The notes under the pieces were generated by a model. It had not been told where the DNA came from. It was given only the letters and a program-made list of their open reading frames with translations, and ran no database searches. The translations under genes were made by a program, and so were the position numbers. A stretch of 64,000 bases of DNA from Latrodectus hesperus (taxonomy: Eukaryota; Arthropoda; Arachnida; Araneae; Theridiidae): positions 46,465,020 through 46,529,019 of the forward strand of contig CM075862.1 in assembly GCA_037975125.1 (NCBI GenBank), read 5' to 3'. Positions 35,510 through 48,601 of this stretch are shown here, piece after piece; positions within the stretch are counted from its first letter, which is position 1, and the number at the start of each line of letters is the position of its first letter.

Positions 35510-37090
35510 CATAATATTGTCATGATTTTCTGCTAGATGATGAGATTACCTAAAAAAGTAGATTGATCTTCCTCAGAACACTTCATTTACTGTTCTTAAA
35601 AAGTCACAATAACTACAATTATTTCAGCTTGAAGAGCTTACACAAGCTAATAAGCAGAATATAGAAAGTAAAGACAGAAACATTCAGAATGATAACTCAG
35701 GCTATTGATTTCTTGACTCATTTTTAGCCAACTCACAGCTTTGTTGAATCTGATATTCATACTTCCTTGGTATACGTCGTGAAAATTTCTTTAGTAAGCT
35801 TAGGTAAACTCGGCATATATTAGTCCTATAGACCCGAAATTACAAATATCTTACCTTTCGTTTATGTCGCCAAAAATGTCATCAAATATCGCCAAGCTGT
35901 ACCTTATATTTCTCAGCTCTAAAAAGCGTTTTCACAGATAAAGCCTTGTTTAGACAGTAATTTTACAAATCTAGTGGTAATAACACACTAAAATAAGTAA
36001 TAAAACATAAAACAATACAAGCATTGGTGTAATTTAGTTTTTTTTGCATAATATATTTAAAATGAAATTTAAGAAACGGAAACTATATTATTTGATTTTT
36101 TTATTAAATTTTTTATTTAAATCAAATTAAGGTTCCTATATTTTGTGCCGAGTCATACTACCATTAAGTTAACGATATTATAAAAACTATTTGCAACTTT
36201 GGTAAAAAAATAATGATTACAATAAAATTTAAAAATTGACAAAATAATTGTTTTTAATTAAAAGAAGAAATTTGCCGTTAATATCTGCCGCAACATAAGT
36301 AGTTTAAAAAATTTTAATCATATATATTCATGCACATACGGTAATCAATGATAGTAATAGATTTCTGCAACCGACTGATTTTTTTTATTTGCATGCAACA
36401 AATAACGACGTATACAAATGTGAGTTTAAATTAATTTCCGATTATATTTAAATAAATTACGGGTTTTTCTTATTATTTTCAATTTACTTCAAAGAAAATT
36501 ATTAATGCATGTAAATATTTCAAAATCTAGGTTTTATTTTAAATTCAAAATTGTGTGGAAATGCAATTAAGTGCAGGTCGCATTTCACTGAATTTTCTCT
36601 TAATGAATTAATTTAGAAAATTAATTTTTTTACATCAAATCTGCTTAATATTAATTTATGCATTTTAAATTTTGAATGCTTCACGTATTTCCGGAGAAAA
36701 TGATATATATAAATATTTTTTTTGATGAATTCACTTACAGAATAAATGAATTAGTTATTCAATTAAAACAATGTTTCAGATAAAATTCATTAATGCTTCT
36801 TAATTATGCAAATAAATATACCGTATTTTGACCATTTTAGTAATTTTATTTAAATTCAAAATGGGAATTGCTAATGGCGTGAGAAATATTTTAATATTGA
36901 TATTGCTTTTTAATTAATTTTTCCTGCAAATTGAAAGTCTAAAAATGTATTTTTCCTTCAAATAAATATTTAAAAATAAACGTTGTTTTTGTTAAAAAAT
37001 ATATTGTTTTTAAATTAATACATGCATCTATTACGAATTTATTCATTATAATTCCCTTGTAATATCTATAATTTTATTGAAATGCGTTTG
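35510..37090. other. Non-coding AT-rich DNA
   Basis: No gene or repeat is recognised. Confidence 0.55.
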
Positions 37091-37093
37091 GGG

Positions 37094-37310
37094 ATGCCTA
37101 TTTTTGCCGACCAAAAGTTGCGAAACGCAACAAATCTTTCGCAGTTTCAAACACTTTGGTTTTCGGTTCAACTGTTTATAGGTTCAAAACCTACCTTGAA
37201 CGTGAATATATGTAGTGAATCGGAATCTTCTTTAAAAGGTAGATACTGGTATGATGAGTCCTCATATGCAAAAAATAACCGTTGAGAGACGAAGAAACCA
37301 AACCTTGAAT
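37094..37310 (+). mobile_element. SINE-B copy 4, old
   Basis: The words tcggttcaactgtttataggttc, then ctttaaaaggtag and aaaaaataaccgttgagagacg align in order with SINE-B copy 1 (tcggttcaacagttcttgggttc, ctttaaaaccgtag, aaaaaatgaccgttgagcgac). Box B has decayed to ggttcaaaacc. Confidence 0.7.
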
Positions 37311-37414
37311 TAAGGTGATATGACGAGATTGACGCCTGAGTTGTCACGGCACATCAATGGATTTGACATATGTGTCTTTTCATTTTACTATGGCTATTCA
37401 GCAGATACTAAACT

Positions 37415-37671
37415 AAAACTAAACCCTGTGTCACGACCGCCCACATGGGCCACACAAGGCCTACAGTGCCAATCTCTGTTTTCCTGACCGAGAGGCGCTG
37501 GGTTGTGGAGCATATGCCCAGATTAAGTGATTAGCCTAATGTGAAACCCTCTATGTTTAGTTCCCAAGTATGCTTGGTACTCATTTTATCGACCATTGCA
37601 GGGATCAAAAGGCTGAGTCGATCTTGTCCAGCCTGAGGATCGAACCTCAGACCAGTTCCCTCCTGGCTTCT
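37415..37671 (-). mobile_element. SINE-D-like insertion with 20-bp flanking duplication
   Basis: A 257-bp G+C-richer segment is bracketed by tattcagcagatactaaact (37395-37414) and tattcagcagatacagaact (37672-37691), identical at 18 of 20 positions. On the minus strand the word ggttcgatcc (plus strand ggatcgaacc at 37638-37647) matches box B, so the head lies to the right and the A/T-rich end to the left. No homology to SINE-A, B or C is seen. Confidence 0.6.
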
Positions 37672-37699
37672 TATTCAGCAGATACAGAACTCATTATTT

Positions 37700-40140
37700 T
37701 GCTTCTGGCAGAATCCAACGACGTCATAAGACATCAACAGCATTCAATATGTGTATTTGTTAAAGATCCTATAAATCATAAGACTCGAACGACTTCTATA
37801 TAGTGGTTCCAAATTACACATTACTTACGAATGAGTTTTGATTGGTTTGTCGTGCAATGCTCATACTTTTTTGCTCACGAGGTCAGAATAAATCCTACAT
37901 AGTAGATTCTAAACTGCTGTATACTAAGATGAGAATCAAACACGCAAACTTTTGAGCTTCAAACCAAAAAGATAAACATTCAACTGTCAGCATGAATTGC
38001 TCTTGAGGGAAAGTTTTAAGAATTTTACTTTTTAACGAATTTTATATAAGTTTCGTTAAAAAATAAATTTTTAAAAATATGTATAAATAGAAGAAATTAG
38101 AAAAAAATTTAAAAAATTAAATGTAAGCATACATTGTTTTACTCGATTACTGGAAATTATTCCTGATAATTTATAAATTATTTTGCATATTTTTTCAAAA
38201 ATTGCCTTCCGATTTAAAATCAAAGTAATTAACTCTCAAATAAAAAAAACGCGGATATTTTAATACAAAGCTTATATTTAATAATTTAATCACAACGTCA
38301 TAATTACATCACGTCATTCTTATCTTTCAAATTATATTTTTATTTCCAATTAAGCATTAAAATTTTTATTATAAAATTCAATTTCATATCTTAGGGACTT
38401 AACTTTAACTAATTCTTAAGTACTATTAAATATATTTTTTTACTAAAATTACAAATATGTATTGTAAATTATATAATTGATAGAGGTTCGTTATCCAGTT
38501 GCTTATCTTTGATTTGATTACTAAAAAATTTGGAATTAAGCAATTCTGAGACGCGGTTACGGAGTTGATTTGATTTCTCAATTATTCCTTAGTCTGGCGT
38601 AAACTTCTGAAAGTTATACGGTTCCAAGAGACAAGTAGTTCTTATTAGTCTCTATTCTTTCAAACTCACGTTTCGTCGTGAGAGAGTAGTTTTACTATAC
38701 TATTCCAGAAAGAGTTCTCTTATAAGGCAAACATTGCGATATTCAGGAAGAAGAAGAAGAAAGAATACAATAGGAAGAAACTTTTTCCTATTTTAAAGAA
38801 AGCGGAGTTATTTATTTATCTGGAGCAGTTGGTGTCATTTATTGAAAACAGTCTCTTTGTAACTTCCTGTTTTTAGTTTTGTTTTGGATCTAACCTATAA
38901 AATGTTCTAAGAGTTAAAATTTTTCCTTCCTTTTGTGAGGATTTCTTTGGAAAAGTAGCAGATTTAAAATGGATATTCATATTAAATCATATATTACTAT
39001 TCAGAAGGATTTTGTTAAAGAAAATTTAACCTAAAAATATAATTACGAGACTCATATTCGAAAGAATAAGGCTAAGACTCTGATGATTCAACACTAAATT
39101 TTTAAATTATAGACTGACCAATTTTGTGGAAAATTTTCATAAAGGGTAAATTTTATAATAATAGTAGTATTTCAAGTGGTAAAACTTTCATGTATTTGTA
39201 GTAGATGGCGCTGTGTGTCTCTGTTTGCAACTGTGCACCATTTCATCAACCAAGCATCTGAAATGCCATTTATGATGTTGCGAAAATCTTCAAAAACTTT
39301 CAGTGATACTTTAATTAATTTATCTTGAAGTAAATCCAAGAATTTGATGAATTGTTTCTCATATAGGGCTTTATACAAAGCCCCCCAAAAAAGGAAAATT
39401 TCGCATTATTACGTGTGGTTTAACTAACTACTAGATTTAACGTACACCTTTAACTATTGTTTGGAACACTTTGCTGTTTAAAGCTGTATATCCCGGTCAA
39501 TTGACCTTCGTGTTGAAAAAGTGATTGTAAAAGTAACATCAAAATGTGTAATGGACAATGTGTTGATTCATCAGCAACATATTGTAAAAGGTATAAACTG
39601 ATGCATTGTTTTCAATGACCCAATAAATTTTGTCTGCATGGAAGAAGCATACTAGAGGGTACTGTGTATGATATGCTATTTATTTAACATGTAAATATAC
39701 ACACAAATTTCATTTCTCTTATTGTAAATGAAATTACGAACTGCAGTTACGTTGTCAATAGCTTGTGTCGTGTCTTATGAATGGTAATTTTTTTTTCAGT
39801 CTTATTTCCATTTATACATGTTTTGCGTTCATTGAGCGTTTCAACACTTTTTAATAATATAGACATTTTTGATAGTCTAAATATCATGGAGTTTTTTTAA
39901 AATTTAATGGGGTGGTTTTGACAAAACAAACTATATAAAGAATAATGCTGATATTCCTAAAAGTGAAAAATTTTTGGTGAATCCAAATTTTGATTAGGAA
40001 CTGTGCAAAGAAAACAATGGCCAGAAATTTATAGGCCATTTCCAAATTGAGAAATATTTATAAATATTGCGTTATCGTAAAGAAAATTTACTATCAAAGC
40101 ACTTTTTTCATTTTGAGATTATTTGAAGAGACATATTCTA
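37700..40140. other. Non-coding DNA with minor features
   Basis: No gene is supported. A short (GAA)n tract lies at 38747-38762. A 68-codon minus-strand frame at 39378-39172 has mixed composition (KVFEDFRNIINGISDAWLMK, then CTVANRD) and might be the eroded C-terminus of a transposase, but no motif confirms this. Confidence 0.45.
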
Positions 40141-40144
40141 CTGC

Positions 40145-40235
40145 ATAAGCAAGAACTCAATTGCCTTAATTGTAGAACAACGCTTTTCAAATCATTAGGT
40201 CCCGGGTTCAATGCTAACCACTGAGATCAATGTTC
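40145..40235 (+). repeat. tRNA-derived SINE head, decayed
   Basis: The string ccgggttcaatgc at 40202-40214 resembles a T-arm/box B, and gaactcaattgcc some 45 bases upstream resembles a D-arm. Stem pairing is poor and the box A match is weak. No target duplication is seen. Confidence 0.35.
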
Positions 40236-40239
40236 CTTT

Positions 40240-41625
40240 ATTGAGATGAAGACTTGACTGTTTTTCATGTTTCCTGTCTTGCTATATGGGAATACAGCTA
40301 ACTATCTATGGAAATTCTATATTCTAAGATAAAGGTGGGATTGGAACTCATAGAATGTTGAATCGAAGGTAAGAGGACCCTTGCGAAAGGGAATTACAGA
40401 GTGGATGTTAAGACCCTTTGCAATTTTTATTCAAAATCAACATAGTGTCAAATACTATATCATGTATTTTTTTCAGGGATAATATTTCGTGGATGCTAAT
40501 TCATATTAACATTTTCTGAAAAAGAAAAAGGGAGAAAAATCCGAGTGCGTTTTTCAACAAAAATGCATGCGAATAAATCAAATTTGAATCTTAACAACCT
40601 AATATAAGAAATGTAATCCGCTCATAATGTAAGAAAATTTATCCCATTAATTAAATTAATCTGCGATATAAATTTTTAATTTAATATTAATGAAGTTAAT
40701 TTAGACGTCGAATTTATAGAGTCATTGCAGGAAAATAAATGCAAATCAAAAAATAATCTGAGAAAGCTGAAATAAAAATATGTATGCTAGAGCAAAACTG
40801 ATTTTGTGCACAAAAGTTCATTTAATTTTAAATATTGCGTAGGAAATGAAAAAAATATGAAATGTTTTGATCTGAATGATGAGCATTGAAGTAAATACAT
40901 AAACAAAAATTGAGAGGCCTTTCCAAATACATTTTATCACTTGATAGCAACCATCCTCTTGGGCACTTCTTTCCCTATTCTTCAACATGTCACATTTTTC
41001 TCTGTTCGTGTACCTGTTTTATACACAAACCATTTTACGAGTACTTTCGCCATCGTGGAGGGAAACTGTTTATAAAAAAATGTTTATAGCTCGAGTGCTT
41101 CGGGAAACTGGCAGAAATACTCGCGGACGTGGTTCATAAACATGAGTTCCTCAAAGAATTGGTCATTCAGCATTCAATTTTCATCTCATTTGTGTCCACA
41201 AGTTTTAGTAGACGTTCAACTGAAGGTTTTGTGGAAAAACATTTTAACTACAAGGCATTGGGCCTAATACGGTAAGGAAGGGAAGTTTTATCTGTTGTAT
41301 AAACGCAACTACGTTTCATCTTTCTAGAAAAAATTCTTATACGTTTCAATTTTATTAACTTTTAAAAAAATTCAAATATTTTTAACTTTTATCGAGTTTG
41401 GAAAAAATATTATTTTATATATAATAAAGTTTGGTACATGTTGAGCAGGGCATTTTTTTTCTACAAATAATATTAGTTATCTCGGATAATTTAGAAAATA
41501 TAAAATGGAGGATCATATAAATGAAAATTTTGAAGTATCATTACAATTAAGTTGTGGCACCACATTTTGCACTGCAAAAAGCTGTTGTAACGCATTTATT
41601 TTTTACACATTCCAGGAGGAAATTT
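40240..41625. other. Non-coding AT-rich DNA
   Basis: No gene or repeat is recognised. Confidence 0.5.
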
Positions 41626-41760
41626 TGTAGGTGGTTAACCGTATACGTCTGTCTCACGGAAGAAAATCCGGCACCCACCTGATAGACATGCATGCAAAGG
41701 CAAAATTGCATCCTTCTTCCCTTTTACAACAGATGCTGTTATCGAACCTGGAACCGTTCA

Positions 41761-41814
41761 CACTGAAGAGTGATGTCTTACCATTAGCACGTGGTAAGAC
41801 ATCACTCATCAGTG
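41761..41814. repeat. 23-bp hairpin (one mismatch), 8-base loop
   Basis: Arms at 41761-41783 and 41792-41814 contain agtgatgtcttacca and its reverse complement around the loop ttagcacg. It sits in a G+C-richer patch (41630-41850) with mirrored short frames on both strands, which the palindrome explains. A ggttcgata word on the minus strand (about 41740-41748) hints at a degenerate tRNA-derived element. Confidence 0.9.
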
Positions 41815-41849
41815 CAAAAAACTTTCCATAAGCCCCTACACTCATGGAA

Positions 41850-43660
41850 ATAGGTTACCGATGTTGTTATATGATCTCTTTTTGCACTAGAACATTCGGT
41901 AAGTTAGTTAAATTAATTTTTCAACAACTGCAAATACTAAAAACTGGAGTTGTGTGATTTTCAGATTTTACATTGAAGTACACAAATTATTAAAATTTTC
42001 AAGAATTTTCTTATACTCGGTTTATTTATCATGGAATATCGCTATGAACTTAACTGAGTTCATATATCAATACGGGTATTTATGAAAGCCATGCTTCTCC
42101 AATATCGAAACAAGGTATGTAACTTCCTTTTCACTATAGTAGGACAGCACTTTTCGGAGCATATTGCTCCAGTTTCGATAATACCTACTGTTAATATAGG
42201 AAGATGAAGGTTTTTCTTTTATATTCTGCATTGACATCTATTAGGCAGGATGGTTGGAATATTTCTCGTTTCTTTCCACTATACTAAAATACGGACATTT
42301 ATCTTTGGAACTTCTCCGGGTAAACAATTTAAGCTGTGGATACTAAATTGTTTTACGATGGAATGGCAATGGCTTAGGCTGACCACTTCGCCATATCTAA
42401 GGTATGTAACTTTGGATTCACCATGGAATAGGAATTGGAAAGCACACTTCTCAAATTGGGTCCCTGCCATTGTTGAGCGACGAAATAATACCGTTTCGTC
42501 TGCTGGCATGGTTTTCGGGGTGGATGATTGTTGAATTTTTTATTAGTATTCTGCCTTGTGAAATATATATTCCATTATTTATGGAAATTTCTTCTGGAAA
42601 GTTGTAAAACATTGTGGAATTAAATTTACCTGCAACTGATTTTTGTTTTTAGGTGGTCTTCTACATTATATCAAAGAACTGAAGGCAAAAGATAAGCAAA
42701 CTTAAATATTGCCGATTAATAATCCATGATATTTTAAAATAATTTTTCTTATAGAAAATCCTATTAATTATCCCAGATTCCTAGAATAAGATAAGAACTT
42801 AGCCTTTATAAGGCCTAATTTATATTTTTAAAAATCAGATCTCAGTTAATTTGGCCTGATGTACTAATATACAGAGCTTTGTATGAATGTTTTCTTCAAT
42901 GATGTAATGAAAACCTAAGCGCGTTTGTTAAGTTATTTTATTTTAGTGGCAATTTTTTTTTAGGTGGCTTATAATCTAATTCTCGTTTTGATACATTTCT
43001 GCATATTTGGCAGCGAAAAATAAATTTGTAGCCGCTTAAATCAATTCAAACTCTTTTTTTCTTAGTCAAAATCTTTACCATTTTCAAACTTTTTAATTTT
43101 AATTCGGAGCACATTAAGTAACATAAATGTCAAAATGTGGAAGAATCATCTAAAGTAGAAATATAGAATGGTATCATCATTCGAGACCATGGGATAGGCT
43201 AGAATTTTAGTAATAGTCTCGAATATTAAATACAAATTACATCTCAATATTCCTTCCCCTCTCTCTATAATTTTGAATCCTCAACAAGTGCTGTAATTCA
43301 AATAAAAACTTGAATACAAACAAATAAGAGACATTTTACAATCTAAAATTTGCAAAATACGCGAACTAAATAAACACGTTCTTAAAAAACGGAATTTCTC
43401 TTAGAAAAAAACTGTTTTGATTTGTTAGAGATGCAAAAGATTTAAACTGAATGCAAATATTCCGAAAGTAAATACACAAACGATCTATTTCGATGGAATG
43501 CAAATTTGTTATAAATAAACAATGTTAGAATATTATTTTTAATTTTTTTATTCATATCAGTTTAAATTGGTAAAAGAAAGAAACATACATCCATTTTAGA
43601 TCCAATTCCTTCAGATTCAGAAAGCTGACAATGAAATTGATTTCTATTTCCTTTTTTTTA
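41850..43660. other. Non-coding DNA
   Basis: The word aaggtatgtaactt occurs at about 42112-42125 and 42401-42414, hinting at an old duplication. Overlapping open frames at 42250-42534 (plus) and 42509-42279 (minus) show no family. Nothing else is recognised. Confidence 0.5.
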
Positions 43661-43664
43661 TGTA

Positions 43665-43860
43665 GACACCAGGGAGGTACTATTTCCTAGAAGACATTGA
43701 TATTCAAAGCACTAGTTCGAAATATCTTGAGAGCTCTCCAAGTGTCAATAAAGAATGCCGCATGTAACCCACGCGAAGATCTATCTGTAAGGCCTGAAAT
43801 GCGTTTTATGATAGCTCTCAAGAATTTTAAGAGCGGTGGCAACGAAAAAAGAGGTTATTA
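43665..43860 (-). mobile_element. SINE-C copy 2, strongly diverged
   Basis: Read on the minus strand, aatgtcttctaggaaatagtacc matches the SINE-C core (aatgtcctccaagtgaaatgatacc). Upstream similarity is weak. Confidence 0.4.
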
Positions 43861-43864
43861 AATA

Positions 43865-45355
43865 GTTATACTCCTTTCAACATGTACACTTTATTTAATT
43901 ATTCTTCGGACACAATATTTTGAAGTTTAAGGGCTGATTTAAAAAACATAAATTGACATTATATGTTCTCAGGGGATTTTTGTCAGGAATTACGGAAAAT
44001 GTGGTATTTACTGCATTAATTAAGGAGCTATAATTTAGAAAATGTCTTCCATCAAGGGGTTTTATCTTTTCATGGGAGAAAAGATTTCTTGGGATGCTAT
44101 TTAGAATGAATAAATTTAAATCTAGAAAAATTATTTTGTTAAATAACGACGTATTTCTCTTAAAATTAAAAGTTACAAGATGCATTAAAAGGAAGGAAAT
44201 AAGCCAATGAGAATTTGTGACTTGTTAGGATGATAATTAAAATGAAAATATTCTCCAATAAACAAGAATATGCTATCGATTTTTCTAATCATTATTCCTG
44301 CTTTAAATATTATTTCCTTATTTTGAATCGCGATTTGATTACGAATCATTTGAATTATAAACGGTGCTATTATTTTATTGATTTATTCAATTTGCTCTTA
44401 AATAAAACGGAGCATTTCACCAAAAATAACTAAAATTGATATATTTTTTTAAAATTTTGCAAAAGTCATTTTTAATAAATAAACTGCGTTTTTAATAGAA
44501 ATTTAAAACAAATTATGGTATGAAGCAATAAGAAGCTTTAGTTGAGACTCTAATAATTAAAAAATATTTTATATATCTAAATTATTTATAAAATTGATAT
44601 AATATTTTATATATAGATATAAATAGTTCTTAAAGAAAAACAGAAAATATATAGTTTTGTTAATTATTTTGTTCAAAAAATGTTTTTTTGGGGGAGGAGG
44701 GGAAATTTATATTAATAGATATGTGTGTGAATGATATACAAAGTAATAGTAGGGACAGATATATAATAAAGGTAGTAAAATATGGAAAAATTGTTAATAA
44801 AATCTTATACAAGAAACGAAAATTTCTACATTTAATGCAACTTCCTAGAAAACGGTGCCTGTTTATGAATGTTATTATTAGTTTAGTAGTTATTAATACA
44901 GAAGAGGAACAATTTTCGCTGAATTTGGTATTGTCATCGTTATAATGAATGATTTATTTTCCAGTGAAGCAAACTTAATTTCTTAAAGGATTTTACAGTC
45001 TTCCTTTGCAAATTAACGAATGAATTATACAAGTAATTCATACGCCATAGAAAAATGTACGAACGTTTATAGCAAATGTGAAATCACTATTTTCCATTTT
45101 TAGTGGAATAATGAAACAATACTTCTAAAAAGTAAGTATAAAATTTAAAATTCTAGTCAATTTTTTGACAGTATTTAATTCAACTTAATGGTTGCACCTT
45201 TTATTCAATGTGATCAAAGAAATGAACTCTCTGAAACAAAATTTGAATTTCTTACAGAATGTGTGACACAAGAAAGAACTGCAAATTTCATTTTACCCGG
45301 TTCAGAGTTGGGCTCATACAGTTGAAAATAAAAACTTGAGTTGAAACCTTCATAA
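43865..45355. other. Non-coding AT-rich DNA
   Basis: Chance-length frames at 44185-43895, 44230-44433 and 44688-44945 show no motifs. The segment 44430-44660 is almost pure A/T. Confidence 0.5.
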
Positions 45356-45359
45356 TTTA

Positions 45360-45500
45360 AAGGGAGGAACCAAGCAGCTATTTATATTTTTTATTGCTAC
45401 CCCAATATTTCTCTTGGAGGATATTGCGGCCCACGTCCTATTTAACGAACTCCAGTCATATTTAGTGAAAATTACGAATCTTCGATTAAGCTATAAGTTT
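45360..45500 (-). mobile_element. SINE-C copy 3, partial
   Basis: On the minus strand, gcaatatcctccaagagaaatattgggg aligns with the SINE-C core word caatgtcctccaagtgaaatgat and continues with a match to gacgtgg-like and ggttcctcc-like parts seen in the copies at 29570 and 56586. Confidence 0.5.
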
Positions 45501-45509
45501 AATTCACAC

Positions 45510-48205
45510 ACTACCTTCAGATACAATAATTTCAAACGTAATTTGTTTATTTGAAAACACTGTAAACTTGCTTATTCCTCGATGCATGTCATTCCTGAAA
45601 ACTGCTCACTTCAAAAATAAGATGTATTGTTCTTTCAATATTAGAAATTTCTCTTTTTTATACAAGCTTGGGAGAAAACAAATATGCATAGTATCATATC
45701 CTAATGTCTTTTTAACAAACGCAATGCAGTTTTTTTTTTAAAAAAAATACCAATATCTATACCATTTTGATTTTTTAAGCCATTGTGCTTTTGCCCATTG
45801 TAGCAAACGTACATCCGCTTTCTCAATACACCGATGATAAGAAATGTATTGGGATATCGATGAAAGGAATCGGATTTCAGTATTCAATAACTTGGAAATG
45901 AAAGAGAATTTTCAAGCATTTCACTTTTCATTTCATTTGCTTTTTGCTGATTTATGAAAACTACATTTCACGTTGCCAAACGGTGTTTCGAACAATGTTA
46001 AAAAATAGTCAATATCGCTTAACAATAGTGTTTATAAATAAATGTGTTTTTTAAAGCTTAGTTTACCTTTCAATCCCATTTCGACGTTTTCTACTAGAAA
46101 ATTAAAACTAGGGAAAGGTAATTGACTTGGCATATTTATATGTGTGTATATAAAATATAAATAATAGTTCTGATCATTTCCTTCAATAAGAATCTAATTC
46201 ATGAAGTGTTAAGTGTCTATATGTAAAAATGTTATGGGATTTGTTTCAGCTTAATTGATTATCTCATAGTTGTAGGCTGTTGTCAGTTATGGAATTATTC
46301 ACTGTATTTTTGTCATAACTGGCGATGTTTCTTATAAATAGTTGGACGCAATCGCATATAGCAAAAAAATTCTCGGAATACTTCCAAGCACTCACCTCGT
46401 ACAAGAATGTAAAGCCCAATAACCATCTTCTAATTCTCGATGTTTATTAAGACTGAACTCTGGGTCATCTTTTCATGTATGACGTCATTGAAAATTTGGG
46501 TAAGAAACTATAATAAAAGGAAATGTTATGCTGAAAGAAAACATGCTAAAATAACATGTTCTTGTCCACTCATTTTATACCATTGAAATGTGTGGGTGTC
46601 AAACTTAAAAATAACCTGTATAAAAGAATAAAATTACAATTAGTTTTTGAATCCTGTATATTATTTTGCGCATTTCATTAAATTATTTTTATATATGAAA
46701 CATAGTTATACAGGCCAAAGTTTATGGAAATGTTTATTCTTAAACATTTTTTAATTTCACTATTACTAAATCATGTATACAGAAAATATAAATGTGTTTG
46801 CAAATATGCATAATAAATCTCAGGACGACAGTGATCAAGTTCTCTTTCAAATTAGAAACTGTTACTGTCGTATATTGAAATAAAATTTATTTTCTACTAT
46901 ATTTTCATACATTAAAAAGCGACATCTTTAAACACAAAGCATCTTGGCAACCCTATGAAATTTGGTATTAAAATGCATAAATTATATTCGAAAGCTATTG
47001 AAAAATGATTTTAGAATAGCTATCTTACCAACAATATCAAGAGCAAAATACGAGAAAAATGTTTGAATATAGATTCGTTGTTAAAATACTAACTACATTC
47101 TTCGAAGCTGTGTAAATTATTCCAGAAGTTACCACAAACTACAGAAATGTTGAAAACGTTCTCCCGTTGGAAACAGAAGCGTAACTATGAAAGGGAACAC
47201 ATTTGCATGAATAAATATGACATGAATATATTTATATTGATATTCTTTAAATGTAATCAATGTATTTTTTTAAAGTAAGCATCTTTTTTAACATAATTAA
47301 GATACATGCCAAACATCGTTGTAATCTTGCATCAAAACCCAGTCATATTGCATTTTCAAGCGAACTACGTCATAAATAGATGTCTAGACAACACAAAAAC
47401 AAAAAATGAATGTAAGAAAATACAGAATTTGCAAAAATTAATTTTTGATTAAATCCTCATTACAAAAATAGCTATGTTTTGTTGATCACAATCTTTACCT
47501 TTTTTATTTCATATTTTTTTTACGTTGATATACATAGGCATGTAGTAAAGTGTATTATTTTTAGAGAATGTCAGTTATATTCATGTATAAAATACTAATG
47601 CATATTTTCAAGCTTTTTGATTTTCAGTGCACTAAAAATGATCACTTATAAATTTCACTCCAAAATTTTATAGCATGCTATAATTTGCAGTAACAAAATT
47701 TGTTCCGGTAAAATTTGTAAGCATGATCATTTCATTAGAGTCAAAAACATTATGATCTTAAGTTTGTATTGATATTTTCATTAAATTTTAAAGAAAATTT
47801 TTACTAAAAGTTAAGCATTAAAATGCTTAAACTCAATAAAATATTTCACAAAATATAAGTGCTGCGGAAAAAAGGAACAGTGCATAGGATGGAAACCCAT
47901 TAAATAAAAAAAATTCATTTTATTAAATATTCAATTCAAAAGGTACTGATAAAGATCAAGGAATATTATTTAAATTAAATTTATGAAAAGAATCGCAATT
48001 ATAATTAAAGAAATTATTCCCAAGCACATTCATATTTTTAAAAATGGTTATTTTTTATTTCCTCCTTTCAAATGCAGAAAAATTCTGAGATATCACGTTG
48101 TTTTTTAATCTTTCGATTACTTCAAAGAAAGAAATGTAAAGCAATTAAAAGCATTTGAATAAGAACGAACGAATCGTTTTTTATTACAAGGCACCCCCAT
48201 TGTTG
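45510..48205. other. Non-coding AT-rich DNA
   Basis: No gene or repeat is recognised. Confidence 0.55.
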
Positions 48206-48211
48206 ATTGAA

Positions 48212-48330
48212 CCAATTCCTTTCTTGCAACCAATTGCGGTAACGAATGGCTTAAATTAAAAACCAGATGCATTGGCCAAAAAGTGGGGGAATTGGCGACA
48301 AAAAACAGTAATTGGCGGGAAAAGAATAAT
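48212..48330. promoter_or_regulatory. CCAAT-box cluster with E2F-like site, candidate promoter
   Basis: Five CCAAT pentamers occur in 104 bp: forward at 48212-48216 and 48230-48234, and inverted (attgg) at 48271, 48291 and 48311. The three inverted copies are exactly 20 bp apart, two helical turns. The last is part of ttggcgggaaa (48312-48322), which matches the E2F consensus. CCAAT (NF-Y) arrays near E2F sites are typical of cell-cycle promoters in animals. The three units look like a degenerate 20-bp repeat, which is an alternative explanation. No TATA box or initiator was assigned. Confidence 0.35.
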
Positions 48331-48601
48331 CACTCCAAGAATACACAACCATTTGTCAGGTTGACAGCTTATCTGAACCTAAAATGTTTGAAAACAAAAC
48401 AAAAAAGTGATATAAATGAAAGAGAGAATACAACGTAAGATTCACAAACCAAAAAATCAATGCCAAGAACATTTTCTTTAAAAATGAAATCATTTTTACT
48501 CTCCTCATTATTATCCCTCTCAAAAATTACTTTTTTTTCTCTTTATTCTTACTTTGATACTGGGACCGATCGTCTTTCCTTTTGTTGTTGCCATTCCCCA
48601 A

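Noticed and set aside
42250..42534. 94-codon plus-strand and 76-codon minus-strand frames
   Set aside because: Mutually overlapping, no recognisable domain, no splice or promoter context.
43895..44185. 96-codon minus-strand frame
   Set aside because: No family resemblance; chance length for this composition.
44688..44945. 85-codon plus-strand frame
   Set aside because: No motif and no promoter-like context.
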